A stretch of DNA of 64,000 nt from Haliotispira sp965263485 (GCA_965263485.1 CBDHHO010000004.1:1364001-1428000), one strand, 5' to 3'; shown: positions 54,984 through 63,714, counted from the stretch's first letter. Notes: a model not told the origin generated them from the letters alone. Made by a program: numbers and translations.

Positions 54984-56623
54984 TAAATTACAATGCGATC
55001 GTGCGTACCGCCAAACATCCGGTCGCGCAGCTCGGTGATCTTAGGATCCCCGATATAATCGTCAAACTGCATACGCCGGTCAATGATTCCGCCGGGGGTG
55101 AATTCGACAATGCGGTTGGCGATGGTCTGGATGAACTGATGGTCGTGGGAGCTGAACAGCAGCACACCTTTAAATTCGACTAGGCCGTTGTTCAAGGAAG
55201 TAATCGACTCTAAGTCCAAATGGGCTGTGGGGTCGTCAAGCACCAGCATATTGGTCTCGGCCAGCATCAGCTTAGAGAGCATGCAGCGCATTTTCTCACC
55301 ACCGGAGAGCACGTTGACCGGTTTGAGTGATTCGTCACCGCTGAACAGCATGCGGCCCAGAAAGCCTCGGATGTAGCTCTCGTCCTGGTTGTCTGAATAC
55401 TGGCGCAGCCAGTCGTTCATACTGATATTATGGGCAAAGTACTCGCTGTTGTTTCGCGGCAGGTAGCCGACTGAAATGGTCTGACCGATCTGGATTTCAC
55501 CACTCTCGGGCCGAATTTCTCCGGCGATCAGTTGCATCAAGGCGGTCTTGCGCTGGTTGTCCGACCCGACAAAGCCGATTTTGTCGCCGTTCTCGATGCG
55601 GAAGTCCAGCCGATCGAAGAGCTTCCCGCTGTCCGCCGTGGTGTAGCTGACTGCTTTCAGCTCTGCCACATTGCGCCCGGCCTCGCGAGCGGGCTTGAAG
55701 GCCACGTAGGGGAAGCGGCGCGTTGAGGCGGGCAAGCTGCTGAGGTCCAGCTTCTCCAATTCTTTACGGCGCGAGGTTGCCTGTTTGGATTTGGCCGCAT
55801 TGGCTGAGAAGCGCTGGATAAACTCCTTGAGTTCGGCGGCCCGCTCTTCGTTTTTCTTGCGCTGGTCGCGGTGCTGGGAGGTGATGATCTGCGAGGTTTG
55901 CTGCCAGAAATCGTAGTTGCCTACGAACATGGTCATTTTGCCGTAGTCGATATCAACCATGTGGGTGCAAACCTGGTTGAGGAAGTGCCGGTCGTGTGAG
56001 ACCACGATAACCGTGTTTTCAAAGTTGTAGAGGAAGTTTTCGAGCCAGGTAATGGACTCCAGGTCCAGGTGGTTGGTGGGCTCATCGAGCAGCAGGTTCT
56101 CGGGGTTGTCGAAGAGGGCTTGGGCCAGCAGGACTCGCACTTTGACGTTGTCGTCCAAGTCGCGCATCTGTTTGCTGTGCAGCTCGCCGGCGATGCCCAG
56201 ACCGTTGAGCAGGATGGCGGCTTGGTTCTCGGACTCGTAGCCGCCCAAGTCGGCGAACTCGACTTCCAAGTCGGCGACTTTCATCCCGTCTTCTTCGTTG
56301 AAGTCGGGTTTGGAGTAGAGTTCTTCGCGCAGTTTGCCCACTTCGTAGAGCCGTTTGTGGCCCATGATGATGGTTTCCATCACGCTGTAGTCATCGTAGG
56401 CAAAGTGATTTTGCTCCAGTGTGGCCAAGCGTTCCTGCCCCGGCATGGCGATGCTGCCATGGTCGGCTTCCTGCTTGCCGGCGAGGATGTTCAGAAAGGT
56501 TGATTTGCCTGCACCGTTGGCCCCGATTATGCCGTAGCAGTCGCCCGGCGAGAATTTGAGGTTGACTTGGTCAAACAAGACACGCTGACCAAAGGATAAG
56601 CGCATGTCACTAACTGTAATCAC
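54983..56623 (-). CDS. ABC-F ATPase (YbiT/YkpA-like)
   Basis: Soluble tandem-ABC protein of 546 residues; ABC-F proteins act on the ribosome as translation or antibiotic-resistance factors. The first half has an intact Walker A (GANGAGKST) and LLLDEPTNHLDLES; its signature reads LDDNVKVRVL instead of LSGGQ, which some YkpA-like members share. The second half has Walker A GSDNQRKTA, which departs strongly from GxxGxGK, but keeps LSGGEKMRCML and LVLDDPTAHLD. The interdomain linker (TSQHRDQRKKNEERAAELKE) is the P-site-reaching helix pair. No transmembrane domain. The stop overlaps a MITE end. Confidence 0.88.
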   Translation of the reverse strand: MITVSDMRLSFGQRVLFDQVNLKFSPGDCYGIIGANGAGKSTFLNILAGKQEADHGSIAMPGQERLATLEQNHFAYDDYSVMETIIMGHKRLYEVGKLREELYSKPDFNEEDGMKVADLEVEFADLGGYESENQAAILLNGLGIAGELHSKQMRDLDDNVKVRVLLAQALFDNPENLLLDEPTNHLDLESITWLENFLYNFENTVIVVSHDRHFLNQVCTHMVDIDYGKMTMFVGNYDFWQQTSQIITSQHRDQRKKNEERAAELKEFIQRFSANAAKSKQATSRRKELEKLDLSSLPASTRRFPYVAFKPAREAGRNVAELKAVSYTTADSGKLFDRLDFRIENGDKIGFVGSDNQRKTALMQLIAGEIRPESGEIQIGQTISVGYLPRNNSEYFAHNISMNDWLRQYSDNQDESYIRGFLGRMLFSGDESLKPVNVLSGGEKMRCMLSKLMLAETNMLVLDDPTAHLDLESITSLNNGLVEFKGVLLFSSHDHQFIQTIANRIVEFTPGGIIDRRMQFDDYIGDPKITELRDRMFGGTHDRIVI

Positions 56624-56878
56624 AATGTTTTCCTAATTATATGGTTGCTTTGGGGCTGTATGGGAAAAGGGCGCAGCATAGCAAAAGCACTCGAAAAAAT
56701 CCAGCAGAGATAGCGTGGTCTTTTCTGCGGGAAACGAAAAGAGATCGACAGGATTGTCGGGGATGGGCAATTCCTGCCAGATTTGTGATTTTATCCCAAT
56801 CCGTAAAAGTAGCATTCTTTCCAACTGATCCTCTCATTCTTGCGAAAGCTGGAGTCTATGCGCAGAGCATTTGCTAAA
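56624..56878. repeat. Intergenic region with REP-like palindrome
   Basis: No gene seen. 56790-56875 belongs to the REP-like family (CCAATCCGTAAAAGTAGC, CATTCTTGCGAAAGCTGG). A segment GATGGGCAATTCCTGCCAG (56761-56779) recurs with small changes at 62153-62171, upstream of nadA. Confidence 0.55.
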
Positions 56879-57023
56879 GGGTACCTCTAAAAATTCACTT
56901 TTGATGCTGAATCAACGAGATTTTGCCGATAGCGAGGAAGTGAAGTCGAAAAGGCTTTGCTGACGAAGCTATTCGGCAACAAGATCGCGATTCAGCGCGG
57001 AATTGGAATTTTTAGAGATGCCC
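56879..57023. mobile_element. Hairpin MITE, 145-bp copy lacking the apex
   Basis: Ends GGGTACCTCTAAAAATTCAC and GGAATTTTTAGAGATGCCC, with TAAA on both sides. The interior has matched arms (TTTTGCCGATAGC and GCTATTCGGCAAC), but the apical segment is deleted. Confidence 0.85.
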
Positions 57024-57029
57024 TAAATA

Positions 57030-57085
57030 GACTCCCGGGAGTGACAAACATTTGTCATACTCTACTTCTACGGATTGGTATTACA
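57030..57085. repeat. REP-like palindromic repeat
   Basis: ACTCCCGGGAGTGACAAAC, palindrome TGACAAACATTTGTCA, then CTCTACTTCTACGGATTGG. Same family as 27298-27475 and 59105-59165. Confidence 0.75.
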
Positions 57086-57121
57086 GTGTTATCTTTCGTG
57101 TGTTTCGTGGTTCTAGCCCTT

Positions 57122-58093
57122 TTAACCACGAAATCCGCAGGCATCGGCAGCCAATGCCAGACCGCCGTACAAGCCCACATCGTTACCCATGGAGGGGGGG
57201 CAGATATATTCTTCCAGACCTCCGGCTACCTGGAACTCGGTGATCCGGAGGTAGCCGTTCAGCAGTTCCTTAAGCTGCTTCCGTACCAGGGGGAGCAAGT
57301 GTTCCTGCTGCATCACCCCGCCACCCATAATAATTTTCTTCGGCGACAGGGTTAGGATGAAGCTTTGCAGCCCTTGGGCCAGATAATATGCCTCAATTTC
57401 CCAAGCGATATGGCAGGAATCCAGCTCTTGGGCCTTACGCTGCCAGCGCTGCTCCATACTGGTACCCGAAGCCATTCCTTCGAGGCAGTAATCGTGGTAA
57501 GGGCAGCAGCCTTTAACGCCGTCGTATTCGTGGCTGCGCACCAGCACATGACCCATCTCCGGATGCATCAGGCCGTGTACCAGCCGGCCGTTGACCACTG
57601 TACCACCACCGAGACCGGTACCCACTGTAATGTAGAGCACCGGATCGCAGCCTTGGGCACAGCCCCATAGATATTCGGCCAGTGCCGGGGCATTGACATC
57701 GGTGTCCCATCCGATGGGAATGGAAAACTCTTTTTTGAGGGTTCCGACAAAATCGTAATTGGCCCAATGGGCCTTGGGAGTGTTGCTGATGTAGCCAAAG
57801 CTTTGTGACTTGGGGTCGGGGTCAATGGGCCCGAAGCAGGCCACTCCCAGGGCCGAAATTTCAGATACCCCATAGTGACGAGCCGTGGGGCTGCTTTCCA
57901 GCGCGATTTGTTTTTTGTTGAAGTATCCGAGGATCCGGTCCATGGTCTGGTCCGGGGTGGAAGTGGGAAACTGAACTTGGTCCAGCAGTTTGGGACGGTC
58001 TTTTTTTCGGACATCGTAGAGCGCAATGGCACATTTGGTCTTGGTGCCTCCGGTTTCGATACTGCCAAAAATCTGCTTTGCATGCTGTGCCAT
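57122..58093 (-). CDS. ROK-family sugar kinase (fructokinase-like)
   Basis: ATP-dependent hexose kinase of 323 residues. The phosphate-binding motif is GSIETGGTKTKCAIAL at the N-terminus, followed by GVACFGPID, GWDTDVNAPALAEYLWG (catalytic aspartate), VGTGLGGGTVVNG and the zinc/ROK motif CCPYHDYCLEGMASG. The CPYH-CLEG pattern is characteristic of bacterial ROK fructokinases. The ATG at 58093 has AGGA 6 bp upstream and avoids overlapping nadC by 26 bp, as the ATG at 58138 would. It is the last gene after nadA-nadB-nadC; a functional link with NAD synthesis is not evident. Confidence 0.85.
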   Translation of the reverse strand: MAQHAKQIFGSIETGGTKTKCAIALYDVRKKDRPKLLDQVQFPTSTPDQTMDRILGYFNKKQIALESSPTARHYGVSEISALGVACFGPIDPDPKSQSFGYISNTPKAHWANYDFVGTLKKEFSIPIGWDTDVNAPALAEYLWGCAQGCDPVLYITVGTGLGGGTVVNGRLVHGLMHPEMGHVLVRSHEYDGVKGCCPYHDYCLEGMASGTSMEQRWQRKAQELDSCHIAWEIEAYYLAQGLQSFILTLSPKKIIMGGGVMQQEHLLPLVRKQLKELLNGYLRITEFQVAGGLEEYICPPSMGNDVGLYGGLALAADACGFRG

Positions 58094-58112
58094 AATTATC
58101 CTGGTTTCTGTA

Positions 58113-59018
58113 TCACAGAAAATCCAAACCAATATCAATGTTCCGGGCCGAATGAGTCAAGGCTCCGACCGAAATCAAATCCACTCCGGTATGGGCAATT
58201 TGGGCCACACGCTCCAGCGTTACGTTGCCGGATGCTTCGCACAGTGCCCGTCCGGCGACATGGGCCACCGCAGTCTGTAAATCTGCTAGGTCCATGTTGT
58301 CGAGCAATACGCAGTCGGGGCGCAGTGACCGTTTATCAAAATCGACCCGGTAGAGTTGTTCCAGCGTATCGACTTCCAGTTCGATGCTGACCATATGCCC
58401 GCCGCGCCGCCGCGCGGCCCGCAGAGCGGGCTCGATACCGCCGGCGGCAGCGATGTGATTATCTTTAATCATGATGGCATCGAAGAGGCCAAAACGGTGA
58501 TTGTGGCCGCCGCCACAGCGCACCGCAAATTTTTGCAAGGCTCGCAGGCCCGGCAGGGTTTTACGGGTATCGACAATCCGCGCCGCTGTGTGGGCCACGG
58601 CCCGAACGTATTGGCGTGTCAGGCTGGCGATGCCGCTCAGATGACCGAGGTAGTTCAGGGCCACGCGTTCGCGGCTGAGCAATTCGGCTGCGCTGCCGGA
58701 AATCTCGGCCAGTATCGTGCCGGGAGCCACTATGTCGCCATCGCGCTGCCGCAGCCTTAAGCTCAGACCCGAATTGGCATGGAGAAACGCTGCACGCGTC
58801 AGTTCCAGCCCGGCAAGGACGCAGTCGGCCTGAGGCCCATCCGGGATGCCGCGCAGCCGCAGCTGTGCCTGCACCTGCACTTCCGGGTTAATACAGGACC
58901 GGCTGCTCAGGTCTCCGCTCAGGCCCCAGTCTTCGGCAAATGCTATGCCGAGGGCCTCTTGCATAAGATAGTCGGGCAGGGCATCGAAGGCTTGCCCGCT
59001 ATGCTGATTTAGATCCAT
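58113..59018 (-). CDS. nadC: Quinolinate phosphoribosyltransferase (carboxylating)
   Basis: Third step of de novo NAD synthesis, from quinolinate and PRPP to nicotinate mononucleotide. The product has 301 residues. Signatures: IVDTRKTLPGLRALQKFAVR (phosphate and substrate binding), GGGHNHRFGLFDAIMIKDNH, VSIELEVDTLEQLYRV (ELEVD) and LLDNMDLADLQTAV. Complete. It follows nadB after 168 bp that hold a MITE remnant and a REP-like repeat, and precedes the ROK kinase by 19 bp. Confidence 0.93.
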   Translation of the reverse strand: MDLNQHSGQAFDALPDYLMQEALGIAFAEDWGLSGDLSSRSCINPEVQVQAQLRLRGIPDGPQADCVLAGLELTRAAFLHANSGLSLRLRQRDGDIVAPGTILAEISGSAAELLSRERVALNYLGHLSGIASLTRQYVRAVAHTAARIVDTRKTLPGLRALQKFAVRCGGGHNHRFGLFDAIMIKDNHIAAAGGIEPALRAARRRGGHMVSIELEVDTLEQLYRVDFDKRSLRPDCVLLDNMDLADLQTAVAHVAGRALCEASGNVTLERVAQIAHTGVDLISVGALTHSARNIDIGLDFL

Positions 59019-59091
59019 ATTCAGGGTTCAACTCCGGTAATAATCAGTGGAACGACCGGGACGTCGCGGCCTTGGCAGATGATGTTATAAA

Positions 59092-59165
59092 GGGGGTCCC
59101 CTAAATGGACTCCCGCGGGAGTGACAAATATTTATCACACTCTACTTCTGCGGATTGGTATTACC
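59092..59165. repeat. MITE end-pair and REP-like repeat between nadB and nadC
   Basis: GGGGGTCCCC at 59092-59101 looks like two MITE ends fused without interior. It is followed by the REP-like unit (CTCCCGCGGGAGTGACAAAT, CTCTACTTCTGCGGATTGG). Confidence 0.6.
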
Positions 59166-59186
59166 AAGCGACACAGAGAGCTCATG

Positions 59187-60950
59187 TCAGGGCTCCCCCA
59201 TCGTCTGCAAAATCTCGCAGATCAATTCCCAGTCGATGAAGCTGCGCTGCCCGTTGCTGCAATGCCGCTGCAGCAGGCTCTGCAGTTCTTTGGGAAGCTC
59301 TGCAGGATTCTGTTCCGGCAGGTAGTAATGGCTACCGCGCGATTCGCTGCGCAGCAGAGCCGCGCAGCCGATAGCTAGGGCTGCCACTAAGGCGTTGTGT
59401 CCGTCAGTTTGCGGTCCTCCGGACCGCCCAGCTTCCTCCGCTGCTGTTCTCAGCAACTCAGGGGGGCAATGCGAGCGCAGATTGCGCAGGGCCGCAAGCA
59501 GGCCCGTCCTGCTGCGCTCCACGCCGACCCATTGCGACATCAGCGGCGACACTTGCGACATCAGCTTCCGAGACTGTACCGAATCTTCGTATGCGATTTG
59601 CGGGGCTTTTCCCATATTTTTAATCAAGGCACTTCTCGCGGGGGCGGCACCAAGACAGGAAAAAATATCTGTGGCGGCGTTGCCCGCCATTACCACGGCT
59701 TCGAGCAGGGAATTGGAGGCCAGGCGGTTGGCACCGTGCAGCCCGGTGCAAGCTACTTCGCCGATGGCCCAGAGGCCGGGAACCGAGCTGCGGGCCCGCA
59801 GGTCGGTGGCCACGCCACCCATATGGTAATGGGCCGCAGGCAGTACCGGCAGTAGATCGCGCTGTGGGTTGAGGCCATGGCGCCGGGCACTCTGCCACAG
59901 GGTCGGAAAACGCTGTTCAAATTCGGCACTGCTGTGGCACAGCTGGCGGCAGTCCAGATAGGCAACACCGTCTTTGCACCGGGCCCGAAACAACGCGCGG
60001 GCCACGATATCGCGAGGAGCCAGTTCGGCGGCCTCCTGTGCTTCCGGTCCTTGCCGCATAAAACGCTGGCCCGCCGCATTGAGCAGGGTAGCCCCTTCAC
60101 CGCGCAAGGCTTCGCTGGCCAAGGGCTGGGGATTTTCGGGAACGTCCAGCGCTGTGGGGTGGAACTGGACAAACTCACTGTCGGCCAGCACCGCTCCGGC
60201 CAAAGCGGCCATGCCGAGGCCTTGGCCGAGGGCACCGCGAGGATTGGTGGTCGCTTCATAGAGCGCACCCATGCCCCCACAGGCCAGCACTACGGCCCGC
60301 GCTCCCAGCACTTTACTTGCGCAGTTATCTGGGCTCCGGGAACGAAAAGTGACTCCGCAGACCTGGCCTCTGGAATCGCACATCAGGCGCTGGGCGCTGA
60401 CACCTTCCCATACCGTAAGCCGGGATTGGTGCCGCACTGCGGCAATCAAGCTTTCCATGATTAAGCGACCCGAGCTGTCGCCGGTGCAGTGCAATACGCG
60501 CTTAGCACTGTGTGCTGCCTCGCGCGAGAGCGCATAGGGCGCTTGCCCGGTAGGATTCCCGCCCATTTCCGGCTGGCGGTCGAAGGGCACGCCGTAACCG
60601 GCTAGCTCGCGGACATACAGCGGCGCAGCGGCGCAGATGACCTCTGCCACAATGGGGTCGCCCAGCCCCGCGCCTGCGGCCAGAGTGTCACCAGCGTGCT
60701 GTCGGACGGAGTCATCCGGTCCCACTGCAGCAGCGATGCCGCCTTGGGCCCAGGAACTGGCACTGCTGATTCCCAGCTTGCCGGGTGAGAGCAGCACGAC
60801 CGGCCAAGAGCTGGTCTCGCCTATTTTAAGGGCGGCGAAGAGTCCGGCCAGTCCAGCTCCGACAATCACGATGCGTTGGTCATCTGCTTTGTGGGAGGCC
60901 GGGGCTGGCTCAATCGGGTAGAGCTGTGAGAAGGGATGGAATGGGGTCAT
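59187..60950 (-). CDS. nadB: L-aspartate oxidase
   Basis: First step of NAD synthesis, oxidising L-aspartate to iminoaspartate with FAD. The product has 587 residues. The FAD dinucleotide motif is VIVGAGLAGLFAAL; then SSASSWAQGGIAAAV, HCTGDSSGRLIMESL, AHYHMGGVATD and GLWAIGEVACTGLHGANRLA (FAD C-terminal motif). The helical C-terminal domain ends near 59190. It lies 46 bp downstream of nadA on the same strand, so nadA-nadB is an operon. Confidence 0.95.
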   Translation of the reverse strand: MTPFHPFSQLYPIEPAPASHKADDQRIVIVGAGLAGLFAALKIGETSSWPVVLLSPGKLGISSASSWAQGGIAAAVGPDDSVRQHAGDTLAAGAGLGDPIVAEVICAAAPLYVRELAGYGVPFDRQPEMGGNPTGQAPYALSREAAHSAKRVLHCTGDSSGRLIMESLIAAVRHQSRLTVWEGVSAQRLMCDSRGQVCGVTFRSRSPDNCASKVLGARAVVLACGGMGALYEATTNPRGALGQGLGMAALAGAVLADSEFVQFHPTALDVPENPQPLASEALRGEGATLLNAAGQRFMRQGPEAQEAAELAPRDIVARALFRARCKDGVAYLDCRQLCHSSAEFEQRFPTLWQSARRHGLNPQRDLLPVLPAAHYHMGGVATDLRARSSVPGLWAIGEVACTGLHGANRLASNSLLEAVVMAGNAATDIFSCLGAAPARSALIKNMGKAPQIAYEDSVQSRKLMSQVSPLMSQWVGVERSRTGLLAALRNLRSHCPPELLRTAAEEAGRSGGPQTDGHNALVAALAIGCAALLRSESRGSHYYLPEQNPAELPKELQSLLQRHCSNGQRSFIDWELICEILQTMGEP

Positions 60951-60996
60951 GAACTACAATCGCAAGAAGCGGATCCCAAACGGGAATACCGGTCTG

Positions 60997-62040
60997 TCAG
61001 GAAAGTTCGAGCATCCGTTCTACTGCGCTGCGGGCACGTAGGGCCAAGCCTTCGTCAATTTCTATGGCATTTTGCAGGTAGAGCAGGCTGTCCATAATGT
61101 TGGGCAAAGTGATACGCTTCATGTGCGGACAGAGGTTGCAGGGGCGAATGAAACGCACGTTCGGCGCAGTGGCCGCGATATTGGCACTCATCGAGCATTC
61201 GGTAACCAGCATGACTTTTTTCGGCTGCTTCTGGTCGATCCAACGAATCATAGCCGCCGTAGAGCCCGCAAAGTCCGCTTCAGCTATTACACTGGGCGGG
61301 CATTCGGGATGGGCCACGATTTGTAGACCCGGATTGTCGGAGCGCATGGTGCGCAAATCTTGGGGCCGAAAGCGCTCGTGGACTTCGCAGTGGCCCTGCC
61401 AGAGTATCAACTCAAGGCCTTCGGACTGAACTTCGGCGGCGATATTCTGCCCCAGATATTCATCGGGTAGCATCAGCACTTGGCGGGTGTCAAACTCTCG
61501 GGCAATGCTGCGCACAATATGGGCGGCGTTGGCTGAGGTGCAAGTTATGTCGCACTCGGCTTTGACCGCCGCGCTGGTGTTGATATAGGTAACAATGGGC
61601 AGTTGGGGATACTGTTGGCGCAGTTGTCGCACATCTTCGGCTGTAATGGATTCGGCCAGAGAGCAGCCGGCTTCCATGTCGGGCATCAACACCAGTTTGT
61701 CAGGGTTCATTAGCTTGGAAGTCTCGGCCATGAAATGTACGCCAGCCTGTACAATGATGTCGGCATCGATGAGGCTGGCCTCAATGGCCAGTTGCAGGCT
61801 GTCACCCCGAACGTCGCCCACACAGTGGAAGATTTCCGGACTCATGTAGTTGTGTGCCAGAATCACAGCGTTGCGATGTTGTTTCAATTCGTTGATGGCT
61901 TTGATATATGGCGCGTGAAAGGCCCACTCCATGGGTGGAATCACGTCTTTGACTCTCTGGTATAGAGGCTCTAACTCTGTGGCCAGTTCTTCGCTGTATT
62001 CCAGCTGTGGGCGCTCGGTAATTTGCAGTAGTTCTGACAT
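60997..62040 (-). CDS. nadA: Quinolinate synthase A
   Basis: Condenses iminoaspartate with DHAP to quinolinate using a [4Fe-4S] cluster. The product has 347 residues. Motifs: AHNYMSPEIFHCVGDVRGDS, VQAGVHFMAETSKLMNPDK, TYINTSAAVKAECDITCTSA, LILWQGHCEVHERF and FIRPCNLCPHMKRI. The three probable cluster cysteines lie near residues 107-111, 210-220 and 301-304. It is the first gene of the nad operon. Upstream (62041-62216) no NadR- or NiaR-type operator could be identified. Confidence 0.95.
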   Translation of the reverse strand: MSELLQITERPQLEYSEELATELEPLYQRVKDVIPPMEWAFHAPYIKAINELKQHRNAVILAHNYMSPEIFHCVGDVRGDSLQLAIEASLIDADIIVQAGVHFMAETSKLMNPDKLVLMPDMEAGCSLAESITAEDVRQLRQQYPQLPIVTYINTSAAVKAECDITCTSANAAHIVRSIAREFDTRQVLMLPDEYLGQNIAAEVQSEGLELILWQGHCEVHERFRPQDLRTMRSDNPGLQIVAHPECPPSVIAEADFAGSTAAMIRWIDQKQPKKVMLVTECSMSANIAATAPNVRFIRPCNLCPHMKRITLPNIMDSLLYLQNAIEIDEGLALRARSAVERMLELS

Positions 62041-62216
62041 GGGGGCTGGCCCTCCATAGCTGCTGAATTGTCACTTGCAAAAAGCAGGTCATGGTATCAT
62101 TTATACGCAGTTCTGTCCAAGCTGTGTCCAAGCTGCTTTGCTGCTTGTTGGAGATGGGTAATTTCTGCCAGATTTGAGGCTGACGCACCGTTCCCGATTT
62201 CAGCCTGAAATGGATA

Positions 62217-62365
62217 GGGGTACCTCTAAAAATTCCTTACCACAGAAAGATGCTGTGCCAGCTCGCAAAAAAGGAAGGTCGGGCCTAGCTGCGCACGGCC
62301 CTCTTTCTCCCATGCTGCGCCAGCTCGCATGGGAGCCTCCCCCGTTCTCCCATGCTGCGCCAGCC
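62217..62365. repeat. MITE left end fused to 66-bp repeat units
   Basis: GGGGTACCTCTAAAAATTCC at 62217 is followed by CCACAGAAAGATGCTGTGCC and then one full and one partial GC-rich unit with the CTCCCATGC/GCATGGGAG hairpin. The CCACAGAAAGATGC module also occurs at 24891-24909 (other strand). Confidence 0.7.
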
Positions 62366-62504
62366 CGCCATTTTTTAATTGCGCCATATGGACAAAACAG
62401 CTATATTGAAGCCATGGCAAGTTGCGACAGCGCGTACAAATACCTGTTCTCGAACCCGGCAATCCTGTGCAAACTCATCCACGCCTTCGTTGAGGAGGAT
62501 TTTA

Positions 62505-62668
62505 GGGGACCTCTAAAAATTCCAATTTCGCACCAGACTCGGTCTTTTTCACGGAGCAGCTTTGTCACGAAAGCCTTACCATACAGCAAAGTATGGCTCG
62601 GCTTCCGTTCCTCGCTGCCGCAAAAAATCCCTTCGTCTGGCATCAAAAGCGAATTTTTAGAGGTCCCC
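62505..62668. mobile_element. Hairpin MITE, 164 bp, in-frame in the Rpn gene
   Basis: Ends GGGGACCTCTAAAAATTCC and GCGAATTTTTAGAGGTCCCC; TTTA at 62501-62504 and 62669-62672. It has no stop codon in the host frame. Apex CCATACAGCAAAGTATGG. Confidence 0.95.
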
Positions 62669-63032
62669 TTTAGCGCCAAAATCCAGCCCGACAGCCTGCG
62701 CAAACTCGACCCGTCCCACCTCTCTCCACGCTCCAGCAGCGCGAAGCGGACCTGCTTTACGAGGTCCGCCTGGACAATCAAACAGCCTATCTGTATATCC
62801 TGCTCGAATTCCAGTCCACAGCCCCCAAGCATATGGCCATCCGCCTGCTCAGCTATATATCCCTGTTTTACGAACGCCTCATCAAGGAAGGCAAAAACAG
62901 CAAAGGCAAGTTGCCCCCGGTATTTCCATTGGTGCTCTACAACGGAGACCGCCCCTGGAATGCGCCCCGCAGCACCAGCGAACTGATCAGCAGCAACGAA
63001 ATACCCGCAAAATACCTACCCCACTTTCAATA

Positions 63033-63196
63033 GGGCACCTCTAAAAATTCGCTTTCGATGTGGATCGCTGAGATTTTTCGCGACAGCAAGGCGGCAACTC
63101 GTTTTAATACTTTGTTGTATTGAAATGAGTTGACAACGAAGCTGCTCGCGGAAAAGATCGCGATTCCACGCGGAATTGGAATTTTTAGAGGTGCCC
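63033..63196. mobile_element. Hairpin MITE, 164 bp, second insertion in the Rpn gene
   Basis: Ends GGGCACCTCTAAAAATTCGC and GGAATTTTTAGAGGTGCCC; AATA at 63029-63032 and 63197-63200. Apex TAATACTTTGTTGTATTG. The host frame meets TAG at the left edge. Confidence 0.95.
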
Positions 63197-63714
63197 AATA
63201 TGCTCTCATTGACGAGAAGCGCATCCCCGACGAGAAAATCCACAAGCTGCACAACCTCATCAGCGCGGTGATTTGTGCCGAGAAGTACGGCAGACCGGGG
63301 GAGTGGGAAGCCCAAATCCCGCAAATCATAGAATTCCTGCGCGATGAACCCGGGCCCGAAATCACCATTTTCAGGCGCTGGATTGCCTTGCTGTTTGGCG
63401 AGGGCATGAACGAATCAGAATACAATCAAATCACCGCACCAGAGGAGGTACAAAGTATGTTGGCGACACTGGCAGACGATCTAAGAGCTGAAGGAAGACA
63501 AGAAGGAAGACAAGAAGGTGAAAAACTGGGCATGCAGAAAGGTTGGGAAGAAGGTGAAAAACTGGGCATGCGGAAAGGCCGGGAAGAAGGCCGGGAAGAA
63601 GAACGGCGTGAAGCTGCCCGAAAAATGAAAGAATCCGGGCTGTCGATTGAACAGATTTCAAGGTTTACCGGCCTGAGCCACCGCGAAATTACTGGGCTGA
63701 AAGAGGGCGAATAG

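Larger units (their letters stand above)
62414..63714 (+). pseudogene. Rpn-family (YhgA-like) PD-(D/E)XK nuclease/transposase, disrupted
   Basis: Recombination-promoting nuclease family. The N-terminus MASCDSAYKYLFSNPAILCK runs to EEDF, where a 164-bp MITE (62505-62668) with TTTA duplications is inserted; 164+4 = 168 bp keeps the frame open. The frame then reads to DPSHLS (62722), where an extra TC in a CTCTCTC run shifts it; the next frame continues LQQREADLLYEVRLDNQTAY, LYILLEFQSTAPKHMAIRLL, LPPVFPLVLYNGDRPW. A second MITE (63033-63196, AATA duplications) interrupts after PHFQ, adding a stop. The remainder YALIDEKRIPDEKIHKLHNL is intact to the GREEGREE-type Glu/Gly/Arg repeat tail and a C-terminal HTH-like end (SIEQISRFTGLSHREI). 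Removing the two elements and two bases restores one ORF. Confidence 0.88.

Noticed and set aside
56761..62171. Shared GATGGGYAATTYCTGCCAG motif upstream of abcF and nadA as a common operator
   Set aside because: One copy adjoins a REP-like repeat, and only two copies are seen; more likely a dispersed repeat remnant.
62833..63033. Separate small gene starting MAIRLLSYIS
   Set aside because: It is the middle of the Rpn pseudogene in its shifted frame, not an independent gene.
9335..63196. The repeated hairpins as a gene family encoding EFLEVP/GTSKNS peptides
   Set aside because: These peptides are translations of the MITE ends in chance frames; there is no conserved codon pattern. No transposase with matching ends is in the window.
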